Origin: Verrucomicrobiota bacterium
GTDB lineage: Bacteria > Verrucomicrobiota > Verrucomicrobiia > Limisphaerales > JACRJZ01
Reading direction: 5' to 3'
DNA: 24,675 nt
NCBI GenBank assembly: GCA_022711695.1
Contig: JAKLEJ010000002.1
Location: 1 to 24,675, forward strand
Shown in pieces: positions 1 to 8,209 of this stretch. Every line of letters begins with the position of its first letter. Position 1 is the first letter of the stretch. The notes below the pieces were generated by a model. The model was not told the DNA's origin. It ran no database searches and saw only the letters and a list, made by a program, of their open reading frames with translations. The translations under genes were made by a program, and so were the position numbers.

Positions 1-561
1 ACCGAGGAGCCCTTCACCAAGGGCCAGAAGGGCAGCAGCGCCATGCCCCACAAGCGCAACCCCATCACCTGGGAGCGCCTCACCGGCCTGGCCCGCGTTC
101 TGCGCGGCAACGCCCTCGCCGCTCTCGAGAACGTCGCCCTCTGGCACGAACGCGACATCAGCCACAGCTCCGTCGAGCGCATCATCTTCCCGGATTCCTG
201 CACCTTGCTCGACTACATGTTCGCCCTCCTGATTCGTCTCATGGACGGCCTGAACGTGTACCCCGAGAACATGAAGAAGAACCTCGGGCTGAGCCTGGGC
301 ATGTGGAACAGCCAGACCGTCCTCCTGGCCCTCATCCGCAAGGGTCTCACCCGTGAGCAGGCCTACGATCTGGTCCAGCGCAATGCCATGAAGACCTGGG
401 AGGTCAAGCACGCCGGCCGCGACGACGCCGACTTCCTGGCGCAGCTCCAGGCCGATCCCGAGGTAGCCCGCCACTTCAAAAAGGGCGAGCTCGAAAAACT
501 CTGCTCCCTGGACTTCCATTTCAAGGAGGTCCGCAGCCGCTTCAAGAAACTCGGGCTGTAA
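1..561 (+). CDS. purB: Adenylosuccinate lyase, C-terminal part (5' end outside window)
   Basis: This is the last 186 residues of a fumarase/aspartase-superfamily lyase. Adenylosuccinate lyase releases fumarate from SAICAR and from adenylosuccinate in cytosolic purine synthesis. The open frame runs from base 1, so the gene starts upstream of the window. Residues 11-21 of the fragment carry the superfamily signature GSSAMPHKRNP, a flexible loop that holds the catalytic serine. It is followed by the helical region with 'ERDISHSSVERIIFPD', typical of PurB, and a C-terminal domain ending in 'FKKLGL' just before TAA. Sister lyases (argininosuccinate lyase, fumarase) share the loop, but the ERDxSHSSxER segment favours PurB. 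The next gene lies 386 bases downstream, so nothing suggests co-transcription with it. Confidence 0.93.
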   Translation, partial: TEEPFTKGQKGSSAMPHKRNPITWERLTGLARVLRGNALAALENVALWHERDISHSSVERIIFPDSCTLLDYMFALLIRLMDGLNVYPENMKKNLGLSLGMWNSQTVLLALIRKGLTREQAYDLVQRNAMKTWEVKHAGRDDADFLAQLQADPEVARHFKKGELEKLCSLDFHFKEVRSRFKKLGL

Positions 562-582
562 ACCGCCCGGAACGGCGCGCGG

Positions 583-620
583 CCGCTCCTCCCCGTGTTC
601 CCGCTGGCGGGAGGGGGCGG
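583..620 (+). terminator. GC-rich hairpin behind purB, possible transcription terminator
   Basis: The arms at 583-594 (CCGCTCCTCCCC) and 609-620 (GGGAGGGGGCGG) pair almost completely around a 14-base loop. The hairpin sits 21 bases after the purB stop. No T-run follows, so it is not a classical intrinsic terminator. It could be a weak terminator, an mRNA-end stabiliser, or a relic of a dispersed palindromic repeat. Confidence 0.3.
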
Positions 621-632
621 CCCGGCTTTCCC

Positions 633-642
633 GGGGGGGGGG
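633..642. repeat. Homopolymer tract of ten G
   Basis: Ten consecutive G residues lie about 30 bases upstream of the -10-like box at 672-677. Tracts this long are prone to slipped-strand length changes and to sequencing error. Confidence 0.7.
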
Positions 643-668
643 CTGCGACTGGCGGGCCGCAGGGAATG

Positions 669-677
669 TGCTATACT
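669..677 (+). promoter_or_regulatory. Extended -10 promoter element (TGCTATACT)
   Basis: TGC followed by TATACT matches the extended -10 consensus TGnTATAMT, and stands out as an AT-rich spot in GC-rich DNA. No good -35 box is visible at the usual distance, as expected for extended -10 promoters. It would give a leader of about 265 bases before the start at 948. Confidence 0.4.
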
Positions 678-947
678 GTTCCTTAATCGGAATGGTATGG
701 AAAACTTATATGGGTCGCGGATCCCGGGCTCCCTCCCAGCCGGAGCCACTCCTCGGGTTCTTTCTTCCAAGCCTCTCTTCGGGTCCGCCCGTGGCGGGCT
801 ATGCCCGCTGAGGGCCGGCGCCAGAGCGGCCTGCGTTTCCCGGGGCCCTCGCTTCCGTCTCCAACGGAGCAGCCCCGCCGGAGCGAGCTTGAAGCGCCCT
901 GCCCGAACGCGCCCGAACCAATCGCTCACGAACGATATTCAGCAGCC

Positions 948-3900
948 ATGAAAGCGCTCCTTCAACGAATCCTTCCTCTCTTCTCCCTCCTGGCAATGGC
1001 AGCCTGGCCGGCCCGGGCCCAGTCCGCGCCGGAAACGCTCGGGCTTCGGTCCGAAATCACCGGGGCGGCCCCCGCCGGTTTCCTGACGCTGACGCACACG
1101 GTCTGGAACCCGGGGGCCACCGTCATCAGCAACGTGTGGCTCACGAACGAGCTGCCGACGGGCGTTTCCTTTCGCGGGACCAACAAATGGCCGATCGGTT
1201 CGCCGGGACCGACCTATCCCGAGCCCAACCCGCCGCCCCCGATGCGCCTGGCCCCGATCGTTCCCGGCGTCACTTTCGCCGCGCCGGAAACCTACAAGAA
1301 TCCGCCGGCGGTCGCCGTCGCCATCGGCGACCTGGACGGCGACGGATGGCATGACCTTGTGACGGCCCACGGAACCAATGCCAGCGGGTTCACCGCCTGG
1401 AGACACGGCGGCCCGGGAGTTGCGGGGACGCCGTTCTCCGCCTTTGGGCCGTTCGGCGACATTCCCGTAAGGACGATCGCCATTGGCGACTTCGACGGCG
1501 ACGGCCGCGCAGACGTTGTCTGCGCCGAGGAGGCCCGAGGCCGCCTCAAAGTCTTCTTCCAGACGGGCACCACGCCCACGCAGCCCCAGTTCGTGGAGGG
1601 CGCCAGCCTCGACCTTCCCAATCCCATCACCGCCCTCGAGGTCATGGATTTGGACGGCGACGGTCTGAATGACCTGGCGGCTCTGGACCCGACGGCGGGC
1701 GCCGTGCTCTTGCTGCACAACATGGCGGCCATGGGAGGGGCTGGCTTCATGGAGGTGGGCGCGCTGGCCACGCCGCCGTCGCCCGCAGCCCTGGCTCGCG
1801 AAAAGAAGCGTCCCGGCCGCGAGTCACCCACCCTGGCCTCGCTGGGAAGGCTCTTTGTGAGCAGCGCCGACAACGGCGGCACGCTTTCCGTTTTTGTTCC
1901 CACCGGGAGCGGCGATCTCTCCAAGCTCTACTCGCCGCGAGCGGACTTCGCCGCCGGCCCCACGCCGAGGGCGGTTGTCTCGGGCGATCTCGACGGCGAC
2001 GGTTTGGAGGATGTGGCGGTGGCCAACGGGCCCGCGCGCACGATTACGCTGCTGCGCGGCCTGGACCATGGCGCCTACGCCCCGGCGGGCGCCGTGGCCT
2101 GCGACGCTTCCGGGAATGTCAACGCGCTGCACCTGCTCGACCTCGATGGCGACGGCCGGCCGGAACTCATCACCGGGGCGGCCGGTCAACCGGATTGCAT
2201 CGTCCTCCCCAACTCGCGCAGGGGCGCCCCCTTGCAGCCCGATCAGTTTGGAACACCGGTTCATTTCCCCCTGCCGGCTCCCTTCCGCAATCTCGGCTTC
2301 GACACCTGCCGCGACGGCTCGCAGGCCGGCGGAATGGTGGTCGTTGGCCACACAGGGCCCGGGGGAGGCGGTTTGGACGAAGGGCAATCGTTCACGGCGC
2401 TTCACCTCATTCAGCCCGGGCCGGTGGTCTCGATCTTCCTGGGCGATCTGGAGCCGGGCGCGACCACCGGGGCGTCCCTCGATCTCGAGACGCGTGTGCC
2501 GGACGCCACCAATCGCGCCGTCGCGGCGGGCCGAGGCGGCGCGATCGGCTCGCCTGCGGTGCAGCATCCGCTGAGCCAGTACCAGGTTTGCGGCCAACTG
2601 CTCTGCGTCTCGGGCGGCCAGACGCAGGGCATGGGGAACTTCCCGGTGTCGGTGTCGCTGAGCGGGCCGGCCTACAACTACACCGGCGTGGCGACGACAG
2701 CGGCCAGCGGCCAATTCTGCCTGCCGTTCCCGTTCCAGTGCGGCGGCAGCTACTACCAGCACACGATTACGGTGACGACCCCCGCCTGTCCCGGCCAGAC
2801 CTGGTCCTATCCCGCCACTGTTCTTTACGCTTCTCTCACCCTGCCGGCTCTCCTCTGCACCAACTGCGCCGGCTGCACCAATGTCCAGAATACGCTGCGT
2901 CTCTTCAGCGGCGCCGGGTCCTCGGGTTTGCTGCCCGTCGGGTCGGCCGATCCGCAATTCGCGGTGGGCTCGCCCCCGTTTGCCGGCGCGAACCCCGTGA
3001 CCACCAGCGCCGCCGCGGGTTGGCTGGCAAACGGCCCGAACTCGCAGTGGATCGGGCCGGACCCGGCCTTTCAGTCGTTCGCCGGGCTCTACTGTTACAC
3101 GAACACCTTCTACATGCCTTGCACGAACGATGCGCGCCTTGCGGGCCAATGGTCGGTGGCGGGCGAGGGCGCCGAGGCGCTTCTCAATGGGGCCGCTGCC
3201 GGCCTTTCGCTGGTCGGGCCAACTCTGGAAACCAATTGGCATCCTTTCAGTCTTTCGAGCGGGTTTGTGGCCGGGTGGAACACCCTGGTCTTCTGCGTCA
3301 CCAATCCGCCCGGCTCGGACGGCACGCCTTACCACCCTACCGGCCTGCGCGTGGAACTTGCCGGTTCGGCGGCGTGCTGCGCCGGCTGCGCCGAGATCCA
3401 GTGTCCCACGAACCTGGTGGTGGAGGTCTGCACCAACGGCCCGGCCCCCTACGGACAGACGGTGAACTATCCCACGCCTGTCGCCTACAGCCACTGCGGG
3501 CTCGTCACCAACGTGGTTTGTGCGCCGCCCAGCGGCAGCTTCTTCCCGCTCGGCACAAACACGGTCGTCTGCTCGGTCACGGATTCCCTCGGGAACACGG
3601 CCACGTGCAGCTTCACCATCACCGTCCGGCCCGACTTCACGCCGCCGCTGGCGATCCAGTGCCCTCCGCTTCACCTCAGCGTGACCGGCTGCCCGCCGGT
3701 CATGCCCAACCTGGCCGGGCAGGTGGTGGCGGTGGATAATTGCTCCGGCCCCGGCCAGATCACGGTCACGCAGAGCGTTCCCGCGGGCACAATCCTGGCG
3801 CCAGGTCAAACCGTCGTCATTGTGCGGACGTGTGACGCCGCCGGCAATTGCCGGGACTGCGACGTCATCGTCACGGCGCTGCCCGCCTCCGCGGGACTCA

Positions 3901-6275
3901 CCATCGCCTGCCCGCCCGACCAGGTTCTCTACACGTGCGGATCGAATGCTCCCGCCTACTACCAGGCCGCGGCGTCGGGGCACACTGGCCCGGTGGTCTG
4001 CTCGCCGCCCTCCGGCGCGCTCTTCCCGATCGGCACCAACACGGTGACCTGTGTCGCTACCAACGCCTGCGGGGCCGCCGCGGCCTGCAGCTTCCAGGTG
4101 ATCGTGAAGCCCTATCCGCTGGGCGCGCCGTCGCTGACCTACCTGGCGGGCTTGCCGGACGGCTTCGCGCCCCCGGTCGAACTGTCCCCAAGCAACGCCT
4201 GCATGGTGTCCGCGTTCTCCGGCTTCCTTTCCTGGAAGGATTTCGACAGCCCGGCGTTCAACAGGCTGCTTGGTCACCGCTTCACCGGCCTGCCCAACAA
4301 CATCGTCAAAGCCGAGCTCGTTCTCTCGATGCAACCCGGGCAGAATGCCGGCTCGACCAACGACGGCATCTTCATTGGGCTGCCGGCGTGCGCGTTCAGC
4401 AACTTCCTGTGGAGCGCCTCCATTGCGGCCCTGCCCGCGGCCGGCGGGTCCTGGCTCCCCGGCCATCCGCCCACCACCTTCACGCTCGATCTCGGGGTCT
4501 TGAACCCGGCGCTGCTCGCGCACATGAACTCCGCCCAGCGCCTCGATGTGGTTATCCACGACGACACCAGCGTGGACTACATGCGGCTGCGCCTCTGGAC
4601 CTGTCCGCCTCCGATCGTCACGCCCAACGGTCTGCCCCACTGGACCCGGGGCGGCACGAATCCGCCTTCGACCCTCGCGGTCCTTCCGCAGCCGGAGCTG
4701 CCAGCCTTTGGCCCCATCGGCAACGGCCCGGCCGTAGCGGTTGCCGCGCCCGGAGGCGACCCCGCCCTGCCCAACAGCGTCGAAATTGGCACGGGCGGCG
4801 GCCGCTTCTTCAGCTTCACCACCGTGCTGGACGTCAACGCGCCGGAGGGCTCGCGCATCGACGTCAGTGTGCCCACGGACGACGGTTCGAACGCACCGAT
4901 TCTCTCCCTGGTCAAAGGCAAGTGCCCGCCCCGGTGCAACTGGGATATCAAGCCCGCCAAGAAATTCTTCGATGACGGCGGCGCGGCCGCCCGGGTCTGG
5001 GCGGTCAACACCAACGGCGACCTGCTGGACGCCTTCGAGACCACGGAGGCTCAGGCTGAGAACGACCCGTTGCTCACGCTGACGCCTGAACCCGGCGTGG
5101 ACGTGTTCCCGGTGTCCTTCCTTTTTGACAATGCCTCGGGGGAGATCACGATCGCCTACCCCGGCAGCGTTCAGCGGCGGCTCTGCAATGGGCTGCCTTG
5201 CCCGCGCGGCTGGGACGGGACCATCAAGGGCCGCGCCACCGAGGCGGCCCGGCGCAAAGGCTGGGACGGCACGGTGAAGTGCCCCTGCTACGACGAGAAC
5301 GCCAGTCGGATCGTGTTCACGCCCTTGGGCTCGAACCCGCCGCCGCCGCGCGCCTCGCTGGAGATCGGTTCCGTCGGAATCGGCGACCTGGTGCTGGCCG
5401 CCGAGCAGCTCTATCTCCAGGGGGAGACGAACAAGAGCGTGGCCGTGATCCACGAGCCGGGCGGCTCTCCGCCGTCGCGCCGCTCGCTCCACCAGGGCGC
5501 GTCCGGCGGCGACGCCCTGAGCTTTGCCGCGCTGGACGAACCCGGCGGGGTCACCCTGGATCTCGGCAATGCGGCCAGCTTTGAACTCGCCTTCCAACAT
5601 TTTGCCGACGGCGATATCCCGACGCCGGAGCAATGGTTCCGGATCATGGGGCCCAAGTGGCCGATCGCATTGACGAACCGTCCGCCACCCCCGATTTTCG
5701 ACGCGCGCCTGGCGCAAGGCCCGGCCGGGGTTGCCTGCAGCCTGGATTACGGGCCTTACGGCATCTCCAACGCAACCTTCGAGCTCCGCTCCGGCGGCTC
5801 CGTGGTGCGGGCTGGGGCCGTTTCCTGGACGGAGGCGACTCCGGCGTTTTGCGCGCTGGACCGCTGGCCGATCATTCTGGGCTGTCCGGGGGTGGGCGTG
5901 CTACGGCTGGCTGATCCCGCCGCATTCACCGTGTTCTGGAACGACGGCTCTTCCGATGTGGGCGATGAACTGATTGTCACTCCCGAAACGCCCCCCGGGG
6001 CGCAGTTGCCCGGGGCCATCGGCCAGATCGAGTGCCTGGCTTCGGCGGGCATGGAAACCGTCGTCCACAGCGTGCGCGCCGCCCCGGCCTGCGCGCCCGT
6101 CCCGCTCACTGTCGCTCAGACCGCCGACGGCGTGCTCCTGACGTGGGAGGGCGCGGCTTTTCGGCTTCAGGGCGCGGCGAGCGTCGCCGGACCGTGGCTG
6201 GACTTGGGCGTTCGCGCCCCTGTCCTGCTCGAAGCCGGCCATCCGGCACGATACTTCCGCCTGCTCTGCGAATGA
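948..6275 (+). CDS. Very large secreted protein with VCBS/FG-GAP and HYR repeats
   Basis: The protein is about 1775 residues. The ATG at 948 was chosen because it opens directly onto a signal peptide (MKALLQRIL..., cleavage near ARAQS); the frame is open further upstream but encodes low-complexity sequence there. An N-terminal DUF11-like beta domain (about 28-80) precedes five calcium-binding DxDGDGxxD repeats with the first Asp at residues 128, 181, 234, 347 and 398, suggesting a propeller. A jelly-roll-like region lies at about 646-807. Three HYR (hyalin-repeat, Ig-like) domains follow at about 816-895, 901-978 and 984-1054, each with paired cysteines and a 'GTNTVxCxxTDxxGNxxxCSF'-like core. 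A Gly-Trp-Asp-Gly-Thr motif occurs twice, at 1421 and 1438. The C-terminus ends in an 'ARYFRL'-like segment typical of giant verrucomicrobial exoproteins. The likely role is surface adhesion or matrix binding. No catalytic motif was recognised. Confidence 0.85.
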   Translation: MKALLQRILPLFSLLAMAAWPARAQSAPETLGLRSEITGAAPAGFLTLTHTVWNPGATVISNVWLTNELPTGVSFRGTNKWPIGSPGPTYPEPNPPPPMRLAPIVPGVTFAAPETYKNPPAVAVAIGDLDGDGWHDLVTAHGTNASGFTAWRHGGPGVAGTPFSAFGPFGDIPVRTIAIGDFDGDGRADVVCAEEARGRLKVFFQTGTTPTQPQFVEGASLDLPNPITALEVMDLDGDGLNDLAALDPTAGAVLLLHNMAAMGGAGFMEVGALATPPSPAALAREKKRPGRESPTLASLGRLFVSSADNGGTLSVFVPTGSGDLSKLYSPRADFAAGPTPRAVVSGDLDGDGLEDVAVANGPARTITLLRGLDHGAYAPAGAVACDASGNVNALHLLDLDGDGRPELITGAAGQPDCIVLPNSRRGAPLQPDQFGTPVHFPLPAPFRNLGFDTCRDGSQAGGMVVVGHTGPGGGGLDEGQSFTALHLIQPGPVVSIFLGDLEPGATTGASLDLETRVPDATNRAVAAGRGGAIGSPAVQHPLSQYQVCGQLLCVSGGQTQGMGNFPVSVSLSGPAYNYTGVATTAASGQFCLPFPFQCGGSYYQHTITVTTPACPGQTWSYPATVLYASLTLPALLCTNCAGCTNVQNTLRLFSGAGSSGLLPVGSADPQFAVGSPPFAGANPVTTSAAAGWLANGPNSQWIGPDPAFQSFAGLYCYTNTFYMPCTNDARLAGQWSVAGEGAEALLNGAAAGLSLVGPTLETNWHPFSLSSGFVAGWNTLVFCVTNPPGSDGTPYHPTGLRVELAGSAACCAGCAEIQCPTNLVVEVCTNGPAPYGQTVNYPTPVAYSHCGLVTNVVCAPPSGSFFPLGTNTVVCSVTDSLGNTATCSFTITVRPDFTPPLAIQCPPLHLSVTGCPPVMPNLAGQVVAVDNCSGPGQITVTQSVPAGTILAPGQTVVIVRTCDAAGNCRDCDVIVTALPASAGLTIACPPDQVLYTCGSNAPAYYQAAASGHTGPVVCSPPSGALFPIGTNTVTCVATNACGAAAACSFQVIVKPYPLGAPSLTYLAGLPDGFAPPVELSPSNACMVSAFSGFLSWKDFDSPAFNRLLGHRFTGLPNNIVKAELVLSMQPGQNAGSTNDGIFIGLPACAFSNFLWSASIAALPAAGGSWLPGHPPTTFTLDLGVLNPALLAHMNSAQRLDVVIHDDTSVDYMRLRLWTCPPPIVTPNGLPHWTRGGTNPPSTLAVLPQPELPAFGPIGNGPAVAVAAPGGDPALPNSVEIGTGGGRFFSFTTVLDVNAPEGSRIDVSVPTDDGSNAPILSLVKGKCPPRCNWDIKPAKKFFDDGGAAARVWAVNTNGDLLDAFETTEAQAENDPLLTLTPEPGVDVFPVSFLFDNASGEITIAYPGSVQRRLCNGLPCPRGWDGTIKGRATEAARRKGWDGTVKCPCYDENASRIVFTPLGSNPPPPRASLEIGSVGIGDLVLAAEQLYLQGETNKSVAVIHEPGGSPPSRRSLHQGASGGDALSFAALDEPGGVTLDLGNAASFELAFQHFADGDIPTPEQWFRIMGPKWPIALTNRPPPPIFDARLAQGPAGVACSLDYGPYGISNATFELRSGGSVVRAGAVSWTEATPAFCALDRWPIILGCPGVGVLRLADPAAFTVFWNDGSSDVGDELIVTPETPPGAQLPGAIGQIECLASAGMETVVHSVRAAPACAPVPLTVAQTADGVLLTWEGAAFRLQGAASVAGPWLDLGVRAPVLLEAGHPARYFRLLCE

Positions 6276-6323
6276 CGGAAGGCGGTTTTGCCAACGCTCG
6301 GATTTCCCTGCGCGAGGTTCGGG

Positions 6324-7280
6324 CTAGTGAAACAGCCAGTGGCCGAGAAGCTGAAGGTCGTCGAGCAGGAACTCGGCGCCGGGGCGCCCCAGCAGTTCGA
6401 TGGCAAAGAAGTCGAGGTCGGCCAGGGGCAGGCGGCCGAAATCCTTGAAGGGCAGCTCGACGCGCTGCCAGGTTTGGCCCAGCGTCACCTCGCCCGGGCG
6501 CGGGGCCACGACCTGGTTCGTGGCAAACGCGTTCGCGAGCAGCGTGAACCGGGCGCGGCCCGCGCCTTCCCGCATGCGCATCCAAAGCGCCACCCCCGTG
6601 GCGCCTCTTTCCAGCACGCGCCAGCCCCGCACCCGCGTGGTCCCGAGCGTCGCCGCCGAACGACCGGGCCCCAGCGTCACCGAGAGCGCGGCCTTGCCGT
6701 TTTTCACCGGGATCGCGGTCCGAAAGGGCTCGTCCTCCGGGCCGCCCGCCACCCACCGCCAGCTTTCGAAGCCTTCCTCGAATCCCTCCAAAAAAGGCCA
6801 GAAGATGCGCGTCGGCGCCTCGAGCCCCAGCCGCCTCGGCAGGCACAGGCGCATGGGAGAGGCGGCCGCCGGGCCGCCGCCGGCGGCGGCGGCAAAATAG
6901 ACCAACGGCACGTCGGGCGTGTCCACCGGGACGACCGCTTCCCATTGGCCCCCCCCCCGTCGCTCCAGAGAGAGTGAGCGCCAGTCGCGCGCCGGCCAGT
7001 GGCCGGGCTCATCCACGCTCGAACGCAGAACGACGCCGGTGGCGGTGTCGCCCGGCGGCGGGGTCCACACCACCCGCAACGCTTCGGCGAGGAGTTCGGC
7101 CCGCAGGGAGGCGAAGCGGTTGCTGCTGACCTGGGCGGCCTGGGTGTCGCGGGGGTATTGGACCTGGTTGGTGAGCCAGCAATCCGGCGGTCCGTTGGTC
7201 TCAGCCCCAAACAGCCGGCAGGCCCCGGCCATCCATAGTCCGGCCGCAAAGCAGGCCCGCAGGTATCCGGGCGCGCGCAT
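6324..7280 (-). CDS. Secreted protein with a possible galactose-binding-like (CBM11/CIA30-type) C-terminal domain
   Basis: The protein is 318 residues with an N-terminal export signal (residues 1-26, 'AAGLWMAGACRLFGA', cleavage probably after FGA). The middle part (about 60-160) is a beta-rich domain. The last 140 residues, from about 'FEEGFESWRW' onward, resemble a jelly-roll ligand-binding domain: an 'NGKAALSVTLGPG' strand, 'WQRVELPFKDFGRLP' and the terminal 'FLLDDLQLLG', the pattern of CBM11/CIA30-like domains. This fold call is inference. The ATG lies 3 bases after the stop of the upstream small membrane protein gene, so the two are probably one transcript. The coding sequence contains a run of ten G at residues 109-111. 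The gene converges on the large secreted protein gene with 48 bases between stops. Confidence 0.7.
   Translation of the reverse strand: MRAPGYLRACFAAGLWMAGACRLFGAETNGPPDCWLTNQVQYPRDTQAAQVSSNRFASLRAELLAEALRVVWTPPPGDTATGVVLRSSVDEPGHWPARDWRSLSLERRGGGQWEAVVPVDTPDVPLVYFAAAAGGGPAAASPMRLCLPRRLGLEAPTRIFWPFLEGFEEGFESWRWVAGGPEDEPFRTAIPVKNGKAALSVTLGPGRSAATLGTTRVRGWRVLERGATGVALWMRMREGAGRARFTLLANAFATNQVVAPRPGEVTLGQTWQRVELPFKDFGRLPLADLDFFAIELLGRPGAEFLLDDLQLLGHWLFH
6949..6958. repeat. Ten-base C/G homopolymer inside a coding sequence
   Basis: Ten C on the plus strand are ten G in the mRNA of the minus-strand secreted protein, encoding the Gly run of 'RRGGGQWE'. Gain or loss of one base would shift the frame about one third of the way into the protein. 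Confidence 0.8.
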
Positions 7281-7283
7281 CGC

Positions 7284-7520
7284 TTAATCGCCCTTGGAGG
7301 CCTTGCCGCCCTTGCGTGCGCCTGAGGTGAGAATGGTCCCGGTGAGCACGCCCACGGCAAAAAACGCAAAGAACATGATGGCGGCGGGCTGCTTGATCTT
7401 CTGGGCCAGCAACGGCGGCAGGGTGAAAGAGATGGACTCGCGGTTATGCATCCCCATGAGCACCAGCAGGAGCAGCACCGCAATCAGGAACAGCGTCTTG
7501 GCCAGCAGCTTGTAATTCAT
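7284..7520 (-). CDS. LapA-like (DUF1049-type) small two-helix membrane protein
   Basis: The protein has 78 residues with two hydrophobic helices at about 4-24 and 46-66. A short polar loop between them contains 'HNRESISFTLPPLL', and a basic tail ends 'ARKGGKASKGD'. This layout (helix, 'N.e.v.f.l', helix with small residues, charged tail) matches LapA/YciS-type proteins, which in E. coli work with LapB in controlling lipopolysaccharide synthesis. A role in envelope maintenance is inferred from that resemblance only. It is the first gene of a minus-strand pair with the secreted protein, separated by 3 bases. The 91-base gap to the divergent adenosyltransferase gene must hold promoters for both directions; none is convincing by eye. 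Confidence 0.7.
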   Translation of the reverse strand: MNYKLLAKTLFLIAVLLLLVLMGMHNRESISFTLPPLLAQKIKQPAAIMFFAFFAVGVLTGTILTSGARKGGKASKGD

Positions 7521-7611
7521 ACGTTCGGCAGCCGCACGATAGGAGAGGCCCCGGACCCCGTCAACCGAATCGCAAACTTGCGCTTTTGCCGCGGCGTCCT
7601 AGCCTTGGCCG

Positions 7612-8163
7612 ATGAGCATTGCCACCCGAACGGGCGACCAGGGCAGCACCGGGATGATGTACAATCGCCGGGTGTCCAAGTGCCACCCGCGCGTCGAGGC
7701 CTACGGTTGCGTCGATGAGCTGAACGCGGCCCTGGGGCTGGCGCGGGCCGCGACCGCGGCGGCGTTCCTGCGCGACAACCTGCTGGCGGTGCAGCGGCAG
7801 TTGATCGTGGTCATGGGCGAGCTGGCCACGGGCGTCGAGGATCTGCCGCGCTACGTCACCGAAGGCTACACGCTGACGACCCCCGAGCTGACCGCCTCCC
7901 TCGATGGCCTGGTGGCCGCCATCGAATCCCAGAACGTCACCATGCGGGGATGGGCCATGCCGGGCGACGATCCCTGTGGCGCGGCCCTGGACCTGGCCCG
8001 CACCGTGTGCCGCCGCGCCGAGCGCCGCGTGTGCGAGCTGCACGAGAACCGCCAGCTCCGCAACCAGGAAATCATCGTCTATCTGAACCGCCTCTCGGAT
8101 GTGCTCTGGCTCATGGCCCGCTGGGTCGAGGCAAAGAACGCCGCGCCTCCGCCCCCGGCCTGA
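7612..8163 (+). CDS. pduO: Cob(I)alamin adenosyltransferase, PduO/MMAB type
   Basis: This cytosolic enzyme transfers adenosyl from ATP to cob(I)alamin to make coenzyme B12. The 183-residue length is normal for a single-domain PduO/MMAB protein. N-terminal 'TRTGDQGSTGMM' is the ATP-binding loop. 'RVEAYGCVDELNAALG' at about 27-42 is the family signature. 'RTVCRRAERRV' and the C-terminal 'YLNRLSDVLWLMAR' complete the helical bundle's conserved face. The ATG at 7612 lies four codons ahead of the TRTGD loop, the usual distance. No Shine-Dalgarno is evident. The sialidase gene begins 46 bases downstream on the same strand, so co-transcription is possible, though no functional link between B12 and sialic acid is obvious. 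No B12 biosynthesis genes or cobalamin riboswitch were seen nearby. Confidence 0.9.
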   Translation: MSIATRTGDQGSTGMMYNRRVSKCHPRVEAYGCVDELNAALGLARAATAAAFLRDNLLAVQRQLIVVMGELATGVEDLPRYVTEGYTLTTPELTASLDGLVAAIESQNVTMRGWAMPGDDPCGAALDLARTVCRRAERRVCELHENRQLRNQEIIVYLNRLSDVLWLMARWVEAKNAAPPPPA

Positions 8164-8209
8164 GACCCCGCCTGTTCCGGTCATCGCCCACCAAACCCTT
8201 CTACACCCC

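Larger units (their letters stand above)
562..947. other. Intergenic region between purB and the large secreted protein
   Basis: This 386-base gap holds a GC-rich hairpin close behind purB, a run of ten G, and an extended -10 box, each listed separately. The rest (about 700-947) is GC-rich. The reading frame of the downstream protein stays open back to an ATG at 801, but that stretch encodes Arg/Pro-rich sequence with no signal peptide and looks non-coding. No small gene or RNA gene was recognised. Confidence 0.6.

Noticed and set aside
801..947. Upstream ATG at 801 as start of the large secreted protein
   Set aside because: It would place 49 Arg/Pro-rich residues ahead of a normal signal peptide, which would block export; the ATG at 948 fits.
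1824..5717. Minus-strand open frame of 1297 codons opposite the large secreted protein
   Set aside because: It mirrors a real gene with signal peptide and clear domains. Its product is Arg/Gly/Ala-rich without domains, as expected for antisense frames in GC-rich DNA.
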